From an uncultured Pelagibacteraceae bacterium (lineage in GTDB: Bacteria; Pseudomonadota; Alphaproteobacteria; Pelagibacterales; AG-422-B15), in the NCBI GenBank assembly GCA_902613805.1, contig CACMIV010000002.1, positions 248,001-312,000 of the forward strand: a DNA stretch of 64,000 nt, in the 5' to 3' direction. How positions within the stretch are numbered: the first letter of the stretch is position 1; every line of letters begins with the position of its first letter. The translations under genes and the position numbers were made by a program. Below, in pieces: positions 54,967 through 63,999 of the stretch. Under the pieces are notes generated by a model that saw only the letters and a program-made list of their open reading frames with translations, made no database searches and was not told the DNA's origin.

Positions 54967-56067
54967 ATGAAAAATATTGATAAAAATACTTTTCTTGATA
55001 TCGATTTAAAAGCAATAGGTAAAAATTACAAGATTATAAAAAAAAGAGTTAATAATAATTGTGTAGTTGCCGCAACTGTTAAAGCTGATGCATATGGATT
55101 AGGTGTTGAGATGGTTGTGCCAAAAATAATAAAATCTGGGTGCAGATATTTTTTCGTTGCTACAACAAATGAAGCCATTGAATTACGCAATATTAGCAAG
55201 AAAATATCAATTTTTATTCTTAATGGCCTTGTTACAAGTGAAATAAATAAAATTCAAAAATATAATTTAATACCAGTTATAAATAATTTAGAACAACTTG
55301 CTAAAATTGAGAAATATCAAACTTTAAAGAAAATAAATTTAAATATTGCACTTCATTTTGATACAGGGATGTCTAGACTTGGATTGGATAAGTATGAGAC
55401 AAATCATTTAATTAAAAACCAAAAAAAACTAATAAAGAAATCACATATTTCACTTGTTATGAGCCATCTTGCTTGTGCTGATGATAGACACTCAAAATTT
55501 AACGCTATTCAGCTGAAGAGATTCTTAAAGATTATTGAATTTTTTCCTAAAGCTATGCACAGTTTATCTAACTCGGCGGGAACGCTTCTTGGCAAAAATT
55601 ATCATTTTGATATGGTAAGACCGGGAATATCTTTATATGGAGGGCATTGTAGGAAGAATGAAGGAAAAATTTATAATAATGTTATATCATTAAGGGCGAA
55701 ATTAATTCAGATAAGGGAAATATATAAGGACGACACCATAGGATATGGAGCAACTTTTAGGGCAAAATCGAAAATGAAAATTGGAACACTCGCTTTAGGA
55801 TATGCGGACGGATTTAACAGAAAATTTTCAAATAATTATCATATATATTTTAAGAATAATAAAGTTAAAATCGTTGGAAGAGTATCTATGGATTTAATAA
55901 CAATTAACTTAACAAATATAAAAATTAACAAAAATGTAGGTTCAAACCAATTTGATATAATTAGCAATAAAAACTCAGTTAATTCAATTGCTAAATTAAT
56001 AAATACTATACCTTATGAAATATTAACGAGCCTGGGCAAACGATACCAAAAAAGATATATTTCTTAG
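54967..56067 (+). CDS. alr: Alanine racemase
   Basis: A 366-aa PLP enzyme giving D-alanine for peptidoglycan. PLP lysine K39 in ATVKADAYGLG; catalytic Tyr region DTIGYGATFRA; FDTGMSRLGL and ALGYADGFNR are typical. It follows dnaB by 11 bp, a conserved alphaproteobacterial arrangement (dnaB-alr). Confidence 0.97.
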   Translation: MKNIDKNTFLDIDLKAIGKNYKIIKKRVNNNCVVAATVKADAYGLGVEMVVPKIIKSGCRYFFVATTNEAIELRNISKKISIFILNGLVTSEINKIQKYNLIPVINNLEQLAKIEKYQTLKKINLNIALHFDTGMSRLGLDKYETNHLIKNQKKLIKKSHISLVMSHLACADDRHSKFNAIQLKRFLKIIEFFPKAMHSLSNSAGTLLGKNYHFDMVRPGISLYGGHCRKNEGKIYNNVISLRAKLIQIREIYKDDTIGYGATFRAKSKMKIGTLALGYADGFNRKFSNNYHIYFKNNKVKIVGRVSMDLITINLTNIKINKNVGSNQFDIISNKNSVNSIAKLINTIPYEILTSLGKRYQKRYIS

Positions 56068-56070
56068 TTA

Positions 56071-58503
56071 ATGGATCAGATATATATATCTACTTTAAAA
56101 AAGTATAATGTCTTTTTTTTATTAATATCGTTATTAATATTATCTTTTTTTATTTATAATTCTAAAAATTTTCAACTAGACGCATCATCTGATTCATTAA
56201 TTTTAGAACAAGATAAAGATCTAAAAAAATATAGACAAATTATTGAGGATTATGGAGCAAGTGATTTTTTAATTGTTACTTTTACCGATAAAGACAAAAT
56301 CCTTACAAAAAAAAATCTGAAACAAATTAGTTTATTTATCGACAAAGTAAGTGAGCTTGAGTGGGTCAGAAGTATTCAATCAGTTTTTGATGTTCCCCTT
56401 CTTGAAGTAAATAATCAGACTTTGACTGATTTAGTGAACAATGTCTTAACTATTGATTCATCAAATGTTTTATTAAGTGATGCTGAGAAAGAATTAGTTG
56501 ATAGTCCTATATTTAAAAACCTAATTGTTAGTGAAGATGCAACTACGACTGGACTGTTGATTAATTTTAATAATGATGAAAGATATAACTATATAATTAA
56601 AGAAAGAACAAAGCTTAAAGAATTAGATAGCTTATCGCAACTTGAGTTCGATTATCTGCAAAAAATAGAATTAGAGTACAATGATAGAAAGCAACGGTTT
56701 GATAAGGAGCGCAATCGAAACATTGGAGAAATAAGGAACATTATTGACACTTTTAAAAACGAGGGTTTAAAAATACATCTTGGCGGCGTCTCAATGATTG
56801 CTGACGATACGATATCATTTGTAAAAAAAGATATAATAATCTTTGGTGTTGGGGCATTAATATTTATTTTAATTGTTCTATATGTAATTTTTCAAAAACC
56901 TTCTTGGATGATTGTTTGTATTTCCAATTGTTTATCTTCTCTTATTGTAATGATTGGTATTGTTTCGCTATTAGGCTGGAAAGTGACAGTTATCTCATCA
57001 AACTTCATTATGTTGATGTTAATCTTATCACTCTCAATGACTGTGCACATTGTTGTTAGGTATAGACAATTTTTATTAAAATCAAATGAAGAATCTAATC
57101 ATATCGCTCTTCTGCAAACAGTGAAAAATATGTATAGACCATGCTTATTTGCTGCATTGACCTCAATTTTTGCATTTGCAACTCTTTATACAAGCGGCAT
57201 TAAGCCGGTAATGGATTTTGGCCTAATGATGTGCGCTGGACTAATAGTTACCTATGTTAGTAGTTTTGTATTTTTACCAACTATGATCATTTTCTTGAAT
57301 TTGGGAAAAACTAATGAAAGAGCAAAGAAAGCAGATAATCATCCTATCATATTAATTGTAACAAAATACCCATTTACTCTATTATCATTTTTTTTAGCAA
57401 TTTTTTGCATGGGTATATATGGATCTACAAAATTAGAAGTTGAGAACAGCTTCATTGACTATTTTAAAAAAGATACTGAGATTTATAAAGGAATGAAATT
57501 AATAGATGATAAGTTGGGCGGCACAACTCCTCTTGATATTTTGATAGACTTTAATGGTGAAAATAATAATCAAACTGAAAACGAAGTTATTGATGAAGAA
57601 TTCTTGGATTTTGGTATAGAGTATGATCCAGCTGATTACTGGTTTACAAATGAAAAAGTAAATCTTATCAAAGATTTACATGACCATTTAGAAAGTTATC
57701 CCTTTGCAGGTAAAGTTTTATCGTTAGCTTCAATAATTAGAACTGCAGAAAAAATTAATTCAAATAATGAATTTGATACTCTTGAATTATCTGTTCTTTA
57801 CAAAAAGTTACCAGAAGATCTTAAAAATCAAATATTAAAACCTTATGTGCTAATTGATAAAAATCAGGCAAGGATAACGATGAGAATAATTGATACGCAC
57901 CCAGACCTTATCAGATCAAAATTTATAAATGATTTAAATAACCATATTGAAGATAATTACTCATTCAATAGCGTCAATGTTTCTGTGGCTGGAATATTAA
58001 TACTTTATAATAATATGCTAGAAAGTCTTTTTGACTCACAAATCAAGTCTTTGTCGATAGTACTATTTGGCATTTTCATGATGCTGTTTATTCTTTTTAG
58101 ATCATTTAAGATTGCAAGTCTCACAATAATACCAAATCTAATCGCATGTTTTGTTGTCTTGGGAACGATGGGACTATTATCAATACCTCTTGATCTTATG
58201 ACAATAACAATTGCGGCTATAACAGTAGGTATTGCAGTAGATAATAGTATTCACTATGTGTATAGATACCGCGAATATTTATCATACTACAATGATCACA
58301 ATAAAACAATAGTTAGATGTAATGAAACAGTTGGAATAGCAATTAGAAATACTTCGTATACGATTATAGCAGGGTTTTCAATTTTAATTTTTTCCAATTT
58401 CTATCCAACAATATATTTTGGTATATTTACAGCTCTAGCAATGATTGTTGCGTTATTGGGAAGTCTTACTTTGCTTCCTGTATTATTAAAACAATTTTTA
58501 TAA
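56071..58503 (+). CDS. RND-superfamily transporter (MMPL-type)
   Basis: An 810-aa protein with twelve predicted helices in two halves, each with a large periplasmic domain after the first helix. GVSMIADDTISFVKKDIIIFGVGALIFILIVLYVIF begins a sterol-sensing-like helix set; ITIAAITVGIAVDNSIHYVYRYREYL holds the conserved acidic GXXXD proton-relay of the second half. Such proteins export lipids or hydrophobic compounds; a hopanoid-type role is only possible. It occupies the place where radA is often found between alr and cvpA. Confidence 0.9.
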   Translation: MDQIYISTLKKYNVFFLLISLLILSFFIYNSKNFQLDASSDSLILEQDKDLKKYRQIIEDYGASDFLIVTFTDKDKILTKKNLKQISLFIDKVSELEWVRSIQSVFDVPLLEVNNQTLTDLVNNVLTIDSSNVLLSDAEKELVDSPIFKNLIVSEDATTTGLLINFNNDERYNYIIKERTKLKELDSLSQLEFDYLQKIELEYNDRKQRFDKERNRNIGEIRNIIDTFKNEGLKIHLGGVSMIADDTISFVKKDIIIFGVGALIFILIVLYVIFQKPSWMIVCISNCLSSLIVMIGIVSLLGWKVTVISSNFIMLMLILSLSMTVHIVVRYRQFLLKSNEESNHIALLQTVKNMYRPCLFAALTSIFAFATLYTSGIKPVMDFGLMMCAGLIVTYVSSFVFLPTMIIFLNLGKTNERAKKADNHPIILIVTKYPFTLLSFFLAIFCMGIYGSTKLEVENSFIDYFKKDTEIYKGMKLIDDKLGGTTPLDILIDFNGENNNQTENEVIDEEFLDFGIEYDPADYWFTNEKVNLIKDLHDHLESYPFAGKVLSLASIIRTAEKINSNNEFDTLELSVLYKKLPEDLKNQILKPYVLIDKNQARITMRIIDTHPDLIRSKFINDLNNHIEDNYSFNSVNVSVAGILILYNNMLESLFDSQIKSLSIVLFGIFMMLFILFRSFKIASLTIIPNLIACFVVLGTMGLLSIPLDLMTITIAAITVGIAVDNSIHYVYRYREYLSYYNDHNKTIVRCNETVGIAIRNTSYTIIAGFSILIFSNFYPTIYFGIFTALAMIVALLGSLTLLPVLLKQFL

Positions 58504-58509
58504 CTGCAT

Positions 58510-59031
58510 ATGACTATTGATCCCTCAGAATTTTTAAACCCGTTTGATCTTGCGTTTATTGTTATAACAATTATATCTATTTTTTTTGGAATTAAAAACG
58601 GATTCATAAAAAGTCTATTTAACTTGGTTAAGTGGATATTAATCTTTTATTTAATAAAAAATTGTTTCAGATTACTAAGGCCAATAATTGATCCATATAT
58701 CACAAATCAAACAATCTCGGATATCTTGATATTTCTGTCTACTTTAATTGCCTCATACATATTAATTTCTTCTTTGAATAGAATAATAATTGGAATTTTA
58801 CAGCCAAAAAAATCTGGGCTTGCAGATCTATCTTTCGGAGCTTTTCTTGGACTGTTTAGAGGATATATAATCTACGTTTTATTAATTTTTTTTATTAATA
58901 CAAGTTTTTCCTCATGGTCATTGCCTGATTTTTTGGAAAAAGGTTCATTTCAAGATCTTGTGAATTACGGAATACAGTTACTTGACCATATACAAAGAGA
59001 ATTTGATGAAATAGAAAATATTAACCTTTGA
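58510..59031 (+). CDS. CvpA family membrane protein
   Basis: A 173-aa protein with four helices: FDLAFIVITIISIFFGIKNGFIKSLFNLVKWILIFYLIK, then ILIFLSTLIASYILISSL, and DLSFGAFLGLFRGYIIYVLLIFFIN. This is the CvpA pattern (colicin V production; involved in envelope stress). It normally precedes purF, which is absent here. Confidence 0.88.
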   Translation: MTIDPSEFLNPFDLAFIVITIISIFFGIKNGFIKSLFNLVKWILIFYLIKNCFRLLRPIIDPYITNQTISDILIFLSTLIASYILISSLNRIIIGILQPKKSGLADLSFGAFLGLFRGYIIYVLLIFFINTSFSSWSLPDFLEKGSFQDLVNYGIQLLDHIQREFDEIENINL

Positions 59032-59033
59032 TT

Positions 59034-59726
59034 ATGAAAAAATTAATTTGTTTAGTTACAGGAGCTTCATCTGGAATTGGAAGAGAAATCTCTTTAGAAT
59101 TATCAAAAAAAGCCAAACACATATACATAACCTCTCGTGATGTTGAGAATCTTGAGAAATTACACGATTTAATAAAAAAAAATGGCTGTGATTGTACTAT
59201 CATACCTCTTGATCTTGGAGAAGAATATGGAATTGAAAACATGGCGAGTGAAATATTTAAAAAAGACGGTTGTATCGATACCATGATTTTGTCTGCAGGC
59301 ACAATAGACCAATTGTCACCAGTAGATTCAATAAACCTTGAAGCTTTCAAAAAAATTATAAACTTAAACTATATTGCAAATTTTAGAATGTTAAAAAATT
59401 TTCATCCATTACTTAAAAACTCTAAATCACCTAGAGTAGGTATAATTTCTTCGATAAACAATGATAGTAAGGAGCAATATTGGGGCGCTTATCAACCTAC
59501 AATGACAGCTCTCAACGAATTGGCAATAACGTATGCAAAAGAAAATGAAAATTTAAATATTTTAGTAAATATATATTGCCCTTATGCAGTTAATACTAAT
59601 TTAAGAAATATTATAATGCCCGGTGAAGACAAAGAGAAAATAAGTTCTCCCGAAGATATGGGTTTTAAAATAGTGAAACGTATGTTTAATGAGAAAAGTT
59701 CTGGAAAAATTATTAAAATTAAATAG
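59034..59726 (+). CDS. Short-chain dehydrogenase/reductase
   Basis: About 230 aa from the ATG at 59034; a TTG at 59028 would overlap cvpA. Rossmann motif TGASSGIG; a variant catalytic region GIISSINNDSKEQYWGAYQPTMTAL in which Tyr is followed by QPTM rather than YxxxK, so the Lys is missing and activity is uncertain. The alphaproteobacterial gene order cvpA-purF-SDR has been shortened by loss of purF. Confidence 0.8.
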   Translation: MKKLICLVTGASSGIGREISLELSKKAKHIYITSRDVENLEKLHDLIKKNGCDCTIIPLDLGEEYGIENMASEIFKKDGCIDTMILSAGTIDQLSPVDSINLEAFKKIINLNYIANFRMLKNFHPLLKNSKSPRVGIISSINNDSKEQYWGAYQPTMTALNELAITYAKENENLNILVNIYCPYAVNTNLRNIIMPGEDKEKISSPEDMGFKIVKRMFNEKSSGKIIKIK

Positions 59727-60540
59727 AAAATGGATTTTTTGAACTTTCGAAGTAATAAATAATTGGAATTCCCTGAAGCTTAAAATATTCTCTAAATATA
59801 TTGTCAAAGTACTTTTGAAATAAAATGGGAGCTTTCTTTGTAGAATTAATAAAAACTTTAAATTTAGGAATACTATTATCTAGTTGAACAATATATTTTG
59901 GCTTTACCTCAATATCTTTTATTTTAGGAAAATTTCTCTTTTTATTTAATGAAATAATAAATTTATTAAGACTTTTTTTAGGTATTTTAGTAGACACTTT
60001 TTTATTTTTTTCAATTATTTCGTTTAATACATTTAATATGCCAATATTTTTTTTTGCTGAAATAAACATAATATTGATCATTTTAGATTTGTTATAATTA
60101 TTCTTAAGAAACTTATTAATTTGAAGCTTAAATTTTTTTTTATCTTCAATTAAATCTATTTTATTAAATAAAAAGAATATTATCTTATGTCGATTTATTG
60201 AAAGATCTGCAAGCCTAAAATCTTGCTTTGTAATATTTTCCAAAGAGTCTATTAAAAGAATTATAATGTTTACATTGCTGATCAATTTGATCACTTCTTT
60301 ATTCCTCTCCATTTCATTAAATGCAGATACCTTGCTTTTTCGTCTTAAGCCCGGAGTATCAATAATTGTAAAATTATAATTTCTGTAAGAAAATTTATCT
60401 GTAATGATTGTTTTAGTAAGGCCGTACTTATTTCCTACTGGAGATATATTTGATTTAACAAGACTATTAAATAACGTTGATTTCCCTGAATTAGGTTTTC
60501 CTATGATGCTTAGATTGATATTACTTAAATTTGAAGACAT
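59719..60540 (-). CDS. der: Der-type ribosome-assembly GTPase with a single GTPase domain
   Basis: About 273 aa from the ATG at 60540; an ATG at 60558 would overlap bamB further. One GTPase domain: G1 GKPNSGKST (14-22), G2 GLTKT (40-44, usually GTTRD), G3 DTPG (61-64) followed by LRRKSKV as in the second domain of Der, G4 NKID (126-129), G5 SAK (161-163). The C-terminal ~90 residues are the KH-like domain (VQLDNSIPKFKVFINSTKKAPILF..YF...FREYFKLQGIPIIYYF). Normal Der has two GTPase domains (~440-480 aa). The yfgM-bamB-der order confirms identity. The overlap with bamB by 20 bp leaves no room for the first domain. Confidence 0.85.
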   Translation of the reverse strand: MSSNLSNINLSIIGKPNSGKSTLFNSLVKSNISPVGNKYGLTKTIITDKFSYRNYNFTIIDTPGLRRKSKVSAFNEMERNKEVIKLISNVNIIILLIDSLENITKQDFRLADLSINRHKIIFFLFNKIDLIEDKKKFKLQINKFLKNNYNKSKMINIMFISAKKNIGILNVLNEIIEKNKKVSTKIPKKSLNKFIISLNKKRNFPKIKDIEVKPKYIVQLDNSIPKFKVFINSTKKAPILFQKYFDNIFREYFKLQGIPIIYYFESSKNPFSI

Positions 60541-61819
60541 TTGAATTTTCGTCTGCAATAAATATTGAATTACTTAAAATTAATGGTGGTACCATAATTC
60601 TTTTTACCCCAATCTTATCTTCAGCAAGTAAATCACCTGAAACTGGAGAAACAATTTTTAATTCTCCAAAATAAGAAATATTGTATAACAAGCTATTAAT
60701 CATATATGGGCCCAACCATAAATTAAGATTTTCTGCTTTTTTTCCACTTCTATATTTATTTAAATCAGTAATCCAATAAACTTCCCCGTTATTTTGATCG
60801 AGGCATATCAATTTGCCATTTTCATTTATGACATATATTTGATTTCCTGAAATAATCGGTGTTCTATATCCTGATATATCTGATGCCCAGTTTCTTTTTC
60901 CACTAGCTGCGTCTAATGAAACGATCTTGCCATTTGAACTTAGTGAATAAATTGAATTCCCTGATATAACCGGACTTGCAGAAATATCCTTGATATCAAA
61001 GTTACTTATCAGAGAAATTCTAGAAACATTTTCTGACCATACTGGCTGCCCATTGTCATAGGTAAATGCGACTAATTCACCATTACTAAATGGCGCTATG
61101 ATTAAATTTTCATATGCTACAGGGGAAGCTGTAATCAAATTTTTTTTTACTTCTGATATCGTTTGAAATGTCCATTCAACTGCGCCTGTATCAAAATCAA
61201 TTGCAAATATTCGATTATCTGCAGATATAAAATATATCATATTTCGATATATTAGCGGTGGCGAAAGAATTGGAAATTCAATTACAGTGGACCATATTTC
61301 ACTCCCATCTAAAGAACTCAAAGATTTAACTAATCCATATGCGTCAACTATTATTATACTATTATCAAAATAAGCGATTCCCCCTCTCATAATTTCATAT
61401 TTCTTAATGTTTTCATTGAGAATTTTGATTCTAAATTTTAAATTTTTCGAAGTTGTATCCATGCACTCCAAGTATCCACTTCCAACGACTTGACATAAAG
61501 TATCATTAAAATAAATGGGTTGGACTATATTTTGAGGACCTCTGCTACCTGAAACAATTTTTGTTTTATTTTCAAAATTTGCTATAGATTTTAAATTGTT
61601 TAAGTTGTTTTGTGGGTTTTGAAAATGTTGAGTCCAAAAAAAAATTTCTACCGGACTATCGATTAATATATCATCTTTATCAAGTGTTAAGGTTTCTGAT
61701 ATTTCTGAGTTATAGGATAGTACAGGAAAACTCGCTTGCGATACTTCTTCTTTGACTTCTTTTGCGCATGCAAGAAGAAAATAAACTAAAAATATAATAA
61801 CAAAATATATTCTTAACAT
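60521..61819 (-). CDS. bamB: Outer-membrane assembly lipoprotein BamB
   Basis: A 432-aa PQQ-type beta-propeller. A lipoprotein signal ends in FLLAC (Cys 18). Repeats such as DGSEIWSTVIEFPILSPPLIYRNMIYFISADNRIFAIDFDTGAVEWTF and SGKRNWASDISGYRTPIISGNQIYVINENGKLICLDQNNGEVYWI mark blades. BamB aids insertion of outer-membrane proteins with BamA. Lies between yfgM and der. Confidence 0.95.
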   Translation of the reverse strand: MLRIYFVIIFLVYFLLACAKEVKEEVSQASFPVLSYNSEISETLTLDKDDILIDSPVEIFFWTQHFQNPQNNLNNLKSIANFENKTKIVSGSRGPQNIVQPIYFNDTLCQVVGSGYLECMDTTSKNLKFRIKILNENIKKYEIMRGGIAYFDNSIIIVDAYGLVKSLSSLDGSEIWSTVIEFPILSPPLIYRNMIYFISADNRIFAIDFDTGAVEWTFQTISEVKKNLITASPVAYENLIIAPFSNGELVAFTYDNGQPVWSENVSRISLISNFDIKDISASPVISGNSIYSLSSNGKIVSLDAASGKRNWASDISGYRTPIISGNQIYVINENGKLICLDQNNGEVYWITDLNKYRSGKKAENLNLWLGPYMINSLLYNISYFGELKIVSPVSGDLLAEDKIGVKRIMVPPLILSNSIFIADENSNVFKFK

Positions 61820-61820
61820 T

Positions 61821-62453
61821 TTACCTCATAGTATCTATTAATTTTTTTGATCTAGTTTTTAAATTTTCTGGGCTGTTAGGATCTTTAATTATTTCTTCAA
61901 AGAGCTTTGTAGCCTCTTTACCGTTATCATTAATAAGATATTTTATAGCAAGTATTTCTTTGTATAAGAACTTTAATTTACCATCATTTACCTTCATTTC
62001 TGAAATAAAGGATTGAATTTCTTCAATATTCATTTCGTCAATATTGTAAATTAAATAAAAATACAAAGAGATATCTCTTATTAATTTGTCTATGTTTTTG
62101 TTAAAGGCTAAATTAAGTAATATTTCTTCACCATGCTCATATTTTCCTAATTCAAAAGCCAAATTGGCGGACCTAAGTAGTGCCAAACCTGATAATAATT
62201 TATTATTTTGTTCACCTATTTCGTTAAATTCATTAATTGAAAACTCATAATTTTCATTTATGGAAGACTTTAGATATCTTTCAACTAATTTCTCATTATA
62301 ATTTGCTTTTGAACCTAGATATATTTGATAACCAATTATACTTAAAACAATAATTGAAAATAAAATAATTGTGTATGAACCGTAATTTTTCCATAGACGT
62401 TTTACCTTATCTTTTCTTAAATCATCATCTATCTGTCTAAAAACATCACTCAT
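61821..62453 (-). CDS. YfgM-like membrane-anchored TPR protein
   Basis: A 210-aa protein. Cytoplasmic N-terminus FRQIDDDLRKDKVKRLWKNYG, one membrane helix (SYTIILFSIIVLSIIGYQIYLG), then TPR-like helices outside (GLALLRSANLAFELGKYEHGEEILLNLA). YfgM partners the SecYEG translocon and periplasmic chaperones. One base separates it from bamB. Confidence 0.88.
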   Translation of the reverse strand: MSDVFRQIDDDLRKDKVKRLWKNYGSYTIILFSIIVLSIIGYQIYLGSKANYNEKLVERYLKSSINENYEFSINEFNEIGEQNNKLLSGLALLRSANLAFELGKYEHGEEILLNLAFNKNIDKLIRDISLYFYLIYNIDEMNIEEIQSFISEMKVNDGKLKFLYKEILAIKYLINDNGKEATKLFEEIIKDPNSPENLKTRSKKLIDTMR

Positions 62454-62459
62454 GAATTA

Positions 62460-63281
62460 CTACTTATTGTTTTTTACTATCTCGGGCTGCATATGATAAA
62501 TATGCTCTTTAGATGGAAAAATTCTTTTTTTAACTTCGTATACATACGCTTGCACGGCATCATTTATATTTTTATCTAATGTGGCGTATTTTTTCACAAA
62601 TTTAGGTGCAACATTTGTTAATCCAAGCATATCTTCTGTAACTAGAATTTGACCATTACATTTTGGCGATGCTCCTATGCCTATTGTTGGTATATTTAGA
62701 ATTGATGTTATTTCAGCTGCCAATGGCTCAGTCATACCCTCTAGCACAATAGCGAATGCTCCAGCATTTTCAACCGCCTTAGCATCATCTATATATTTTT
62801 GCCATTCAGATTTCAATTTTCCTTTAACTTTATATCCCCCATCAATTAAAACACTTTGAGGCTGTAAACCAATATGCCCCATCACTGGAATTGAACTTTC
62901 AGTAAGGTGTTTTATGGTTTTTGATATCTTATAACCACCCTCAAGTTTAATACCGTTGCAATTTGTTTCTTGCATGAGGCGAGCGGCATTTTTGAAGGCC
63001 TTGTTGGAAGACTCCTCATATGATCCAAATGGCATATCAACAATCACACAAGATTTAGTTGTCGCACCTACTACTGATTTAGCATGGTCGATCATCTGAT
63101 TCATAGTCACTTGAAGTGTATTCTCGTAATCATATAGGACCATTCCTAATGAATCTCCAACTAGCATTAAATCAACACTTCCGTCTATCGCTCGAGCAAT
63201 TGGAGCCGTATAAGCAGTAAGACAAACTATTGGTTCCTTGTCTTTCATAATTTTTATATCATTTGCTGATTTTCTTAACAT
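62460..63281 (-). CDS. panB: 3-methyl-2-oxobutanoate hydroxymethyltransferase
   Basis: A 273-aa PanB for pantothenate (vitamin B5) synthesis. VCLTAYTAPIARAIDGSVDLMLVGDSLGMVLYDYENTL opens the TIM barrel; VDMPFGSYEES, ETNCNGIKLEGG and IPVMGHIGLQPQSV hold the metal and substrate ligands. panC is not adjacent. Upstream of yfgM by 6 bp. Confidence 0.97.
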   Translation of the reverse strand: MLRKSANDIKIMKDKEPIVCLTAYTAPIARAIDGSVDLMLVGDSLGMVLYDYENTLQVTMNQMIDHAKSVVGATTKSCVIVDMPFGSYEESSNKAFKNAARLMQETNCNGIKLEGGYKISKTIKHLTESSIPVMGHIGLQPQSVLIDGGYKVKGKLKSEWQKYIDDAKAVENAGAFAIVLEGMTEPLAAEITSILNIPTIGIGASPKCNGQILVTEDMLGLTNVAPKFVKKYATLDKNINDAVQAYVYEVKKRIFPSKEHIYHMQPEIVKNNK

Positions 63282-63338
63282 GGGATCGGTTTATACTTGA
63301 TAAATTGGAAAAATTCTAGGGAAAGCTTAGTTTGGAAA

Positions 63339-63863
63339 CTATTCAGCTAATTCACTATCTATTAATACGGCTATAAGAAGAGCAGGTTCAGAGCCATTAT
63401 TTACCCATGCGTGATTTGTACCTCTTTGCACAACAACATCAAATGGATTTATTTTTACCTCTTCTTCATCCAAAATTAAAGTTACATCTCCTTTTAGCAG
63501 TATAATATAATCAATTGTCTTGGTTTTATGCATTGCTGGATGTCTTGTTACATCAACCCGATGCTGAGCTGCGCCTATACGACTGAAGGCTTCCTCAGCC
63601 ATTTTGTTTAGCGCCTCGAGCGGGACACCTTTTGGAGTAGGCATTATTTGAAAATATCGAAATTTAGAACCTCCTTGAGGTGGTGATAAAATTATATCGC
63701 TATCAGCTCTGTCTTTACTACTTGTTGTATCAATAGTACTTCCATCTTCATTCCATATTTCGAATAAACCTCCAATTTCTTCTCCGATGGAGCGTGACGG
63801 TGGGCCGTCTATTTTAATTACAGATTTGCCATTTTCATTATGTCCTGTAACAATTCTTCTCAC
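63339..63863 (-). CDS. Cupin domain protein
   Basis: A 174-aa protein with a C-terminal cupin: HPAMHKTKTIDYIILLKGDVTLILDEEEVKINPFDVVVQRGTNHAWVNNGSEPALLIAVLID. Motif 1 carries H-x-T (weak compared with HxH) and motif 2 has the RGTNHAW His. Resembles stand-alone cupins associated with dioxygenase-like or sugar-binding proteins. Function unknown. Confidence 0.8.
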   Translation of the reverse strand: MRRIVTGHNENGKSVIKIDGPPSRSIGEEIGGLFEIWNEDGSTIDTTSSKDRADSDIILSPPQGGSKFRYFQIMPTPKGVPLEALNKMAEEAFSRIGAAQHRVDVTRHPAMHKTKTIDYIILLKGDVTLILDEEEVKINPFDVVVQRGTNHAWVNNGSEPALLIAVLIDSELAE

Positions 63864-63879
63864 TTAATAACTTCTTAAT

Positions 63880-63999
63880 TTAATCTCTTCTAACGTTTGG
63901 AATTATTTCCTCTTGATAACCTTCTTTAAAGGTTGCTCGATCACCATAAATTTCAGTTTCAAACCACTCGACAAATTCTTTTGATTTAATCCCCTTCCA
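63880..63999 (-). CDS. C-terminal end of an unidentified gene (runs off the window)
   Basis: Only the last 39 codons are visible, ending EEIIPNVRRD and TAA at 63880. The segment reads WKGIKSKEFVEWFETEIYGD before it. No family is recognised. It stops 16 bp upstream of the cupin start on the same strand, so it is probably in one operon with the cupin gene. Confidence 0.5.
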   Translation of the reverse strand, partial: WKGIKSKEFVEWFETEIYGDRATFKEGYQEEIIPNVRRD

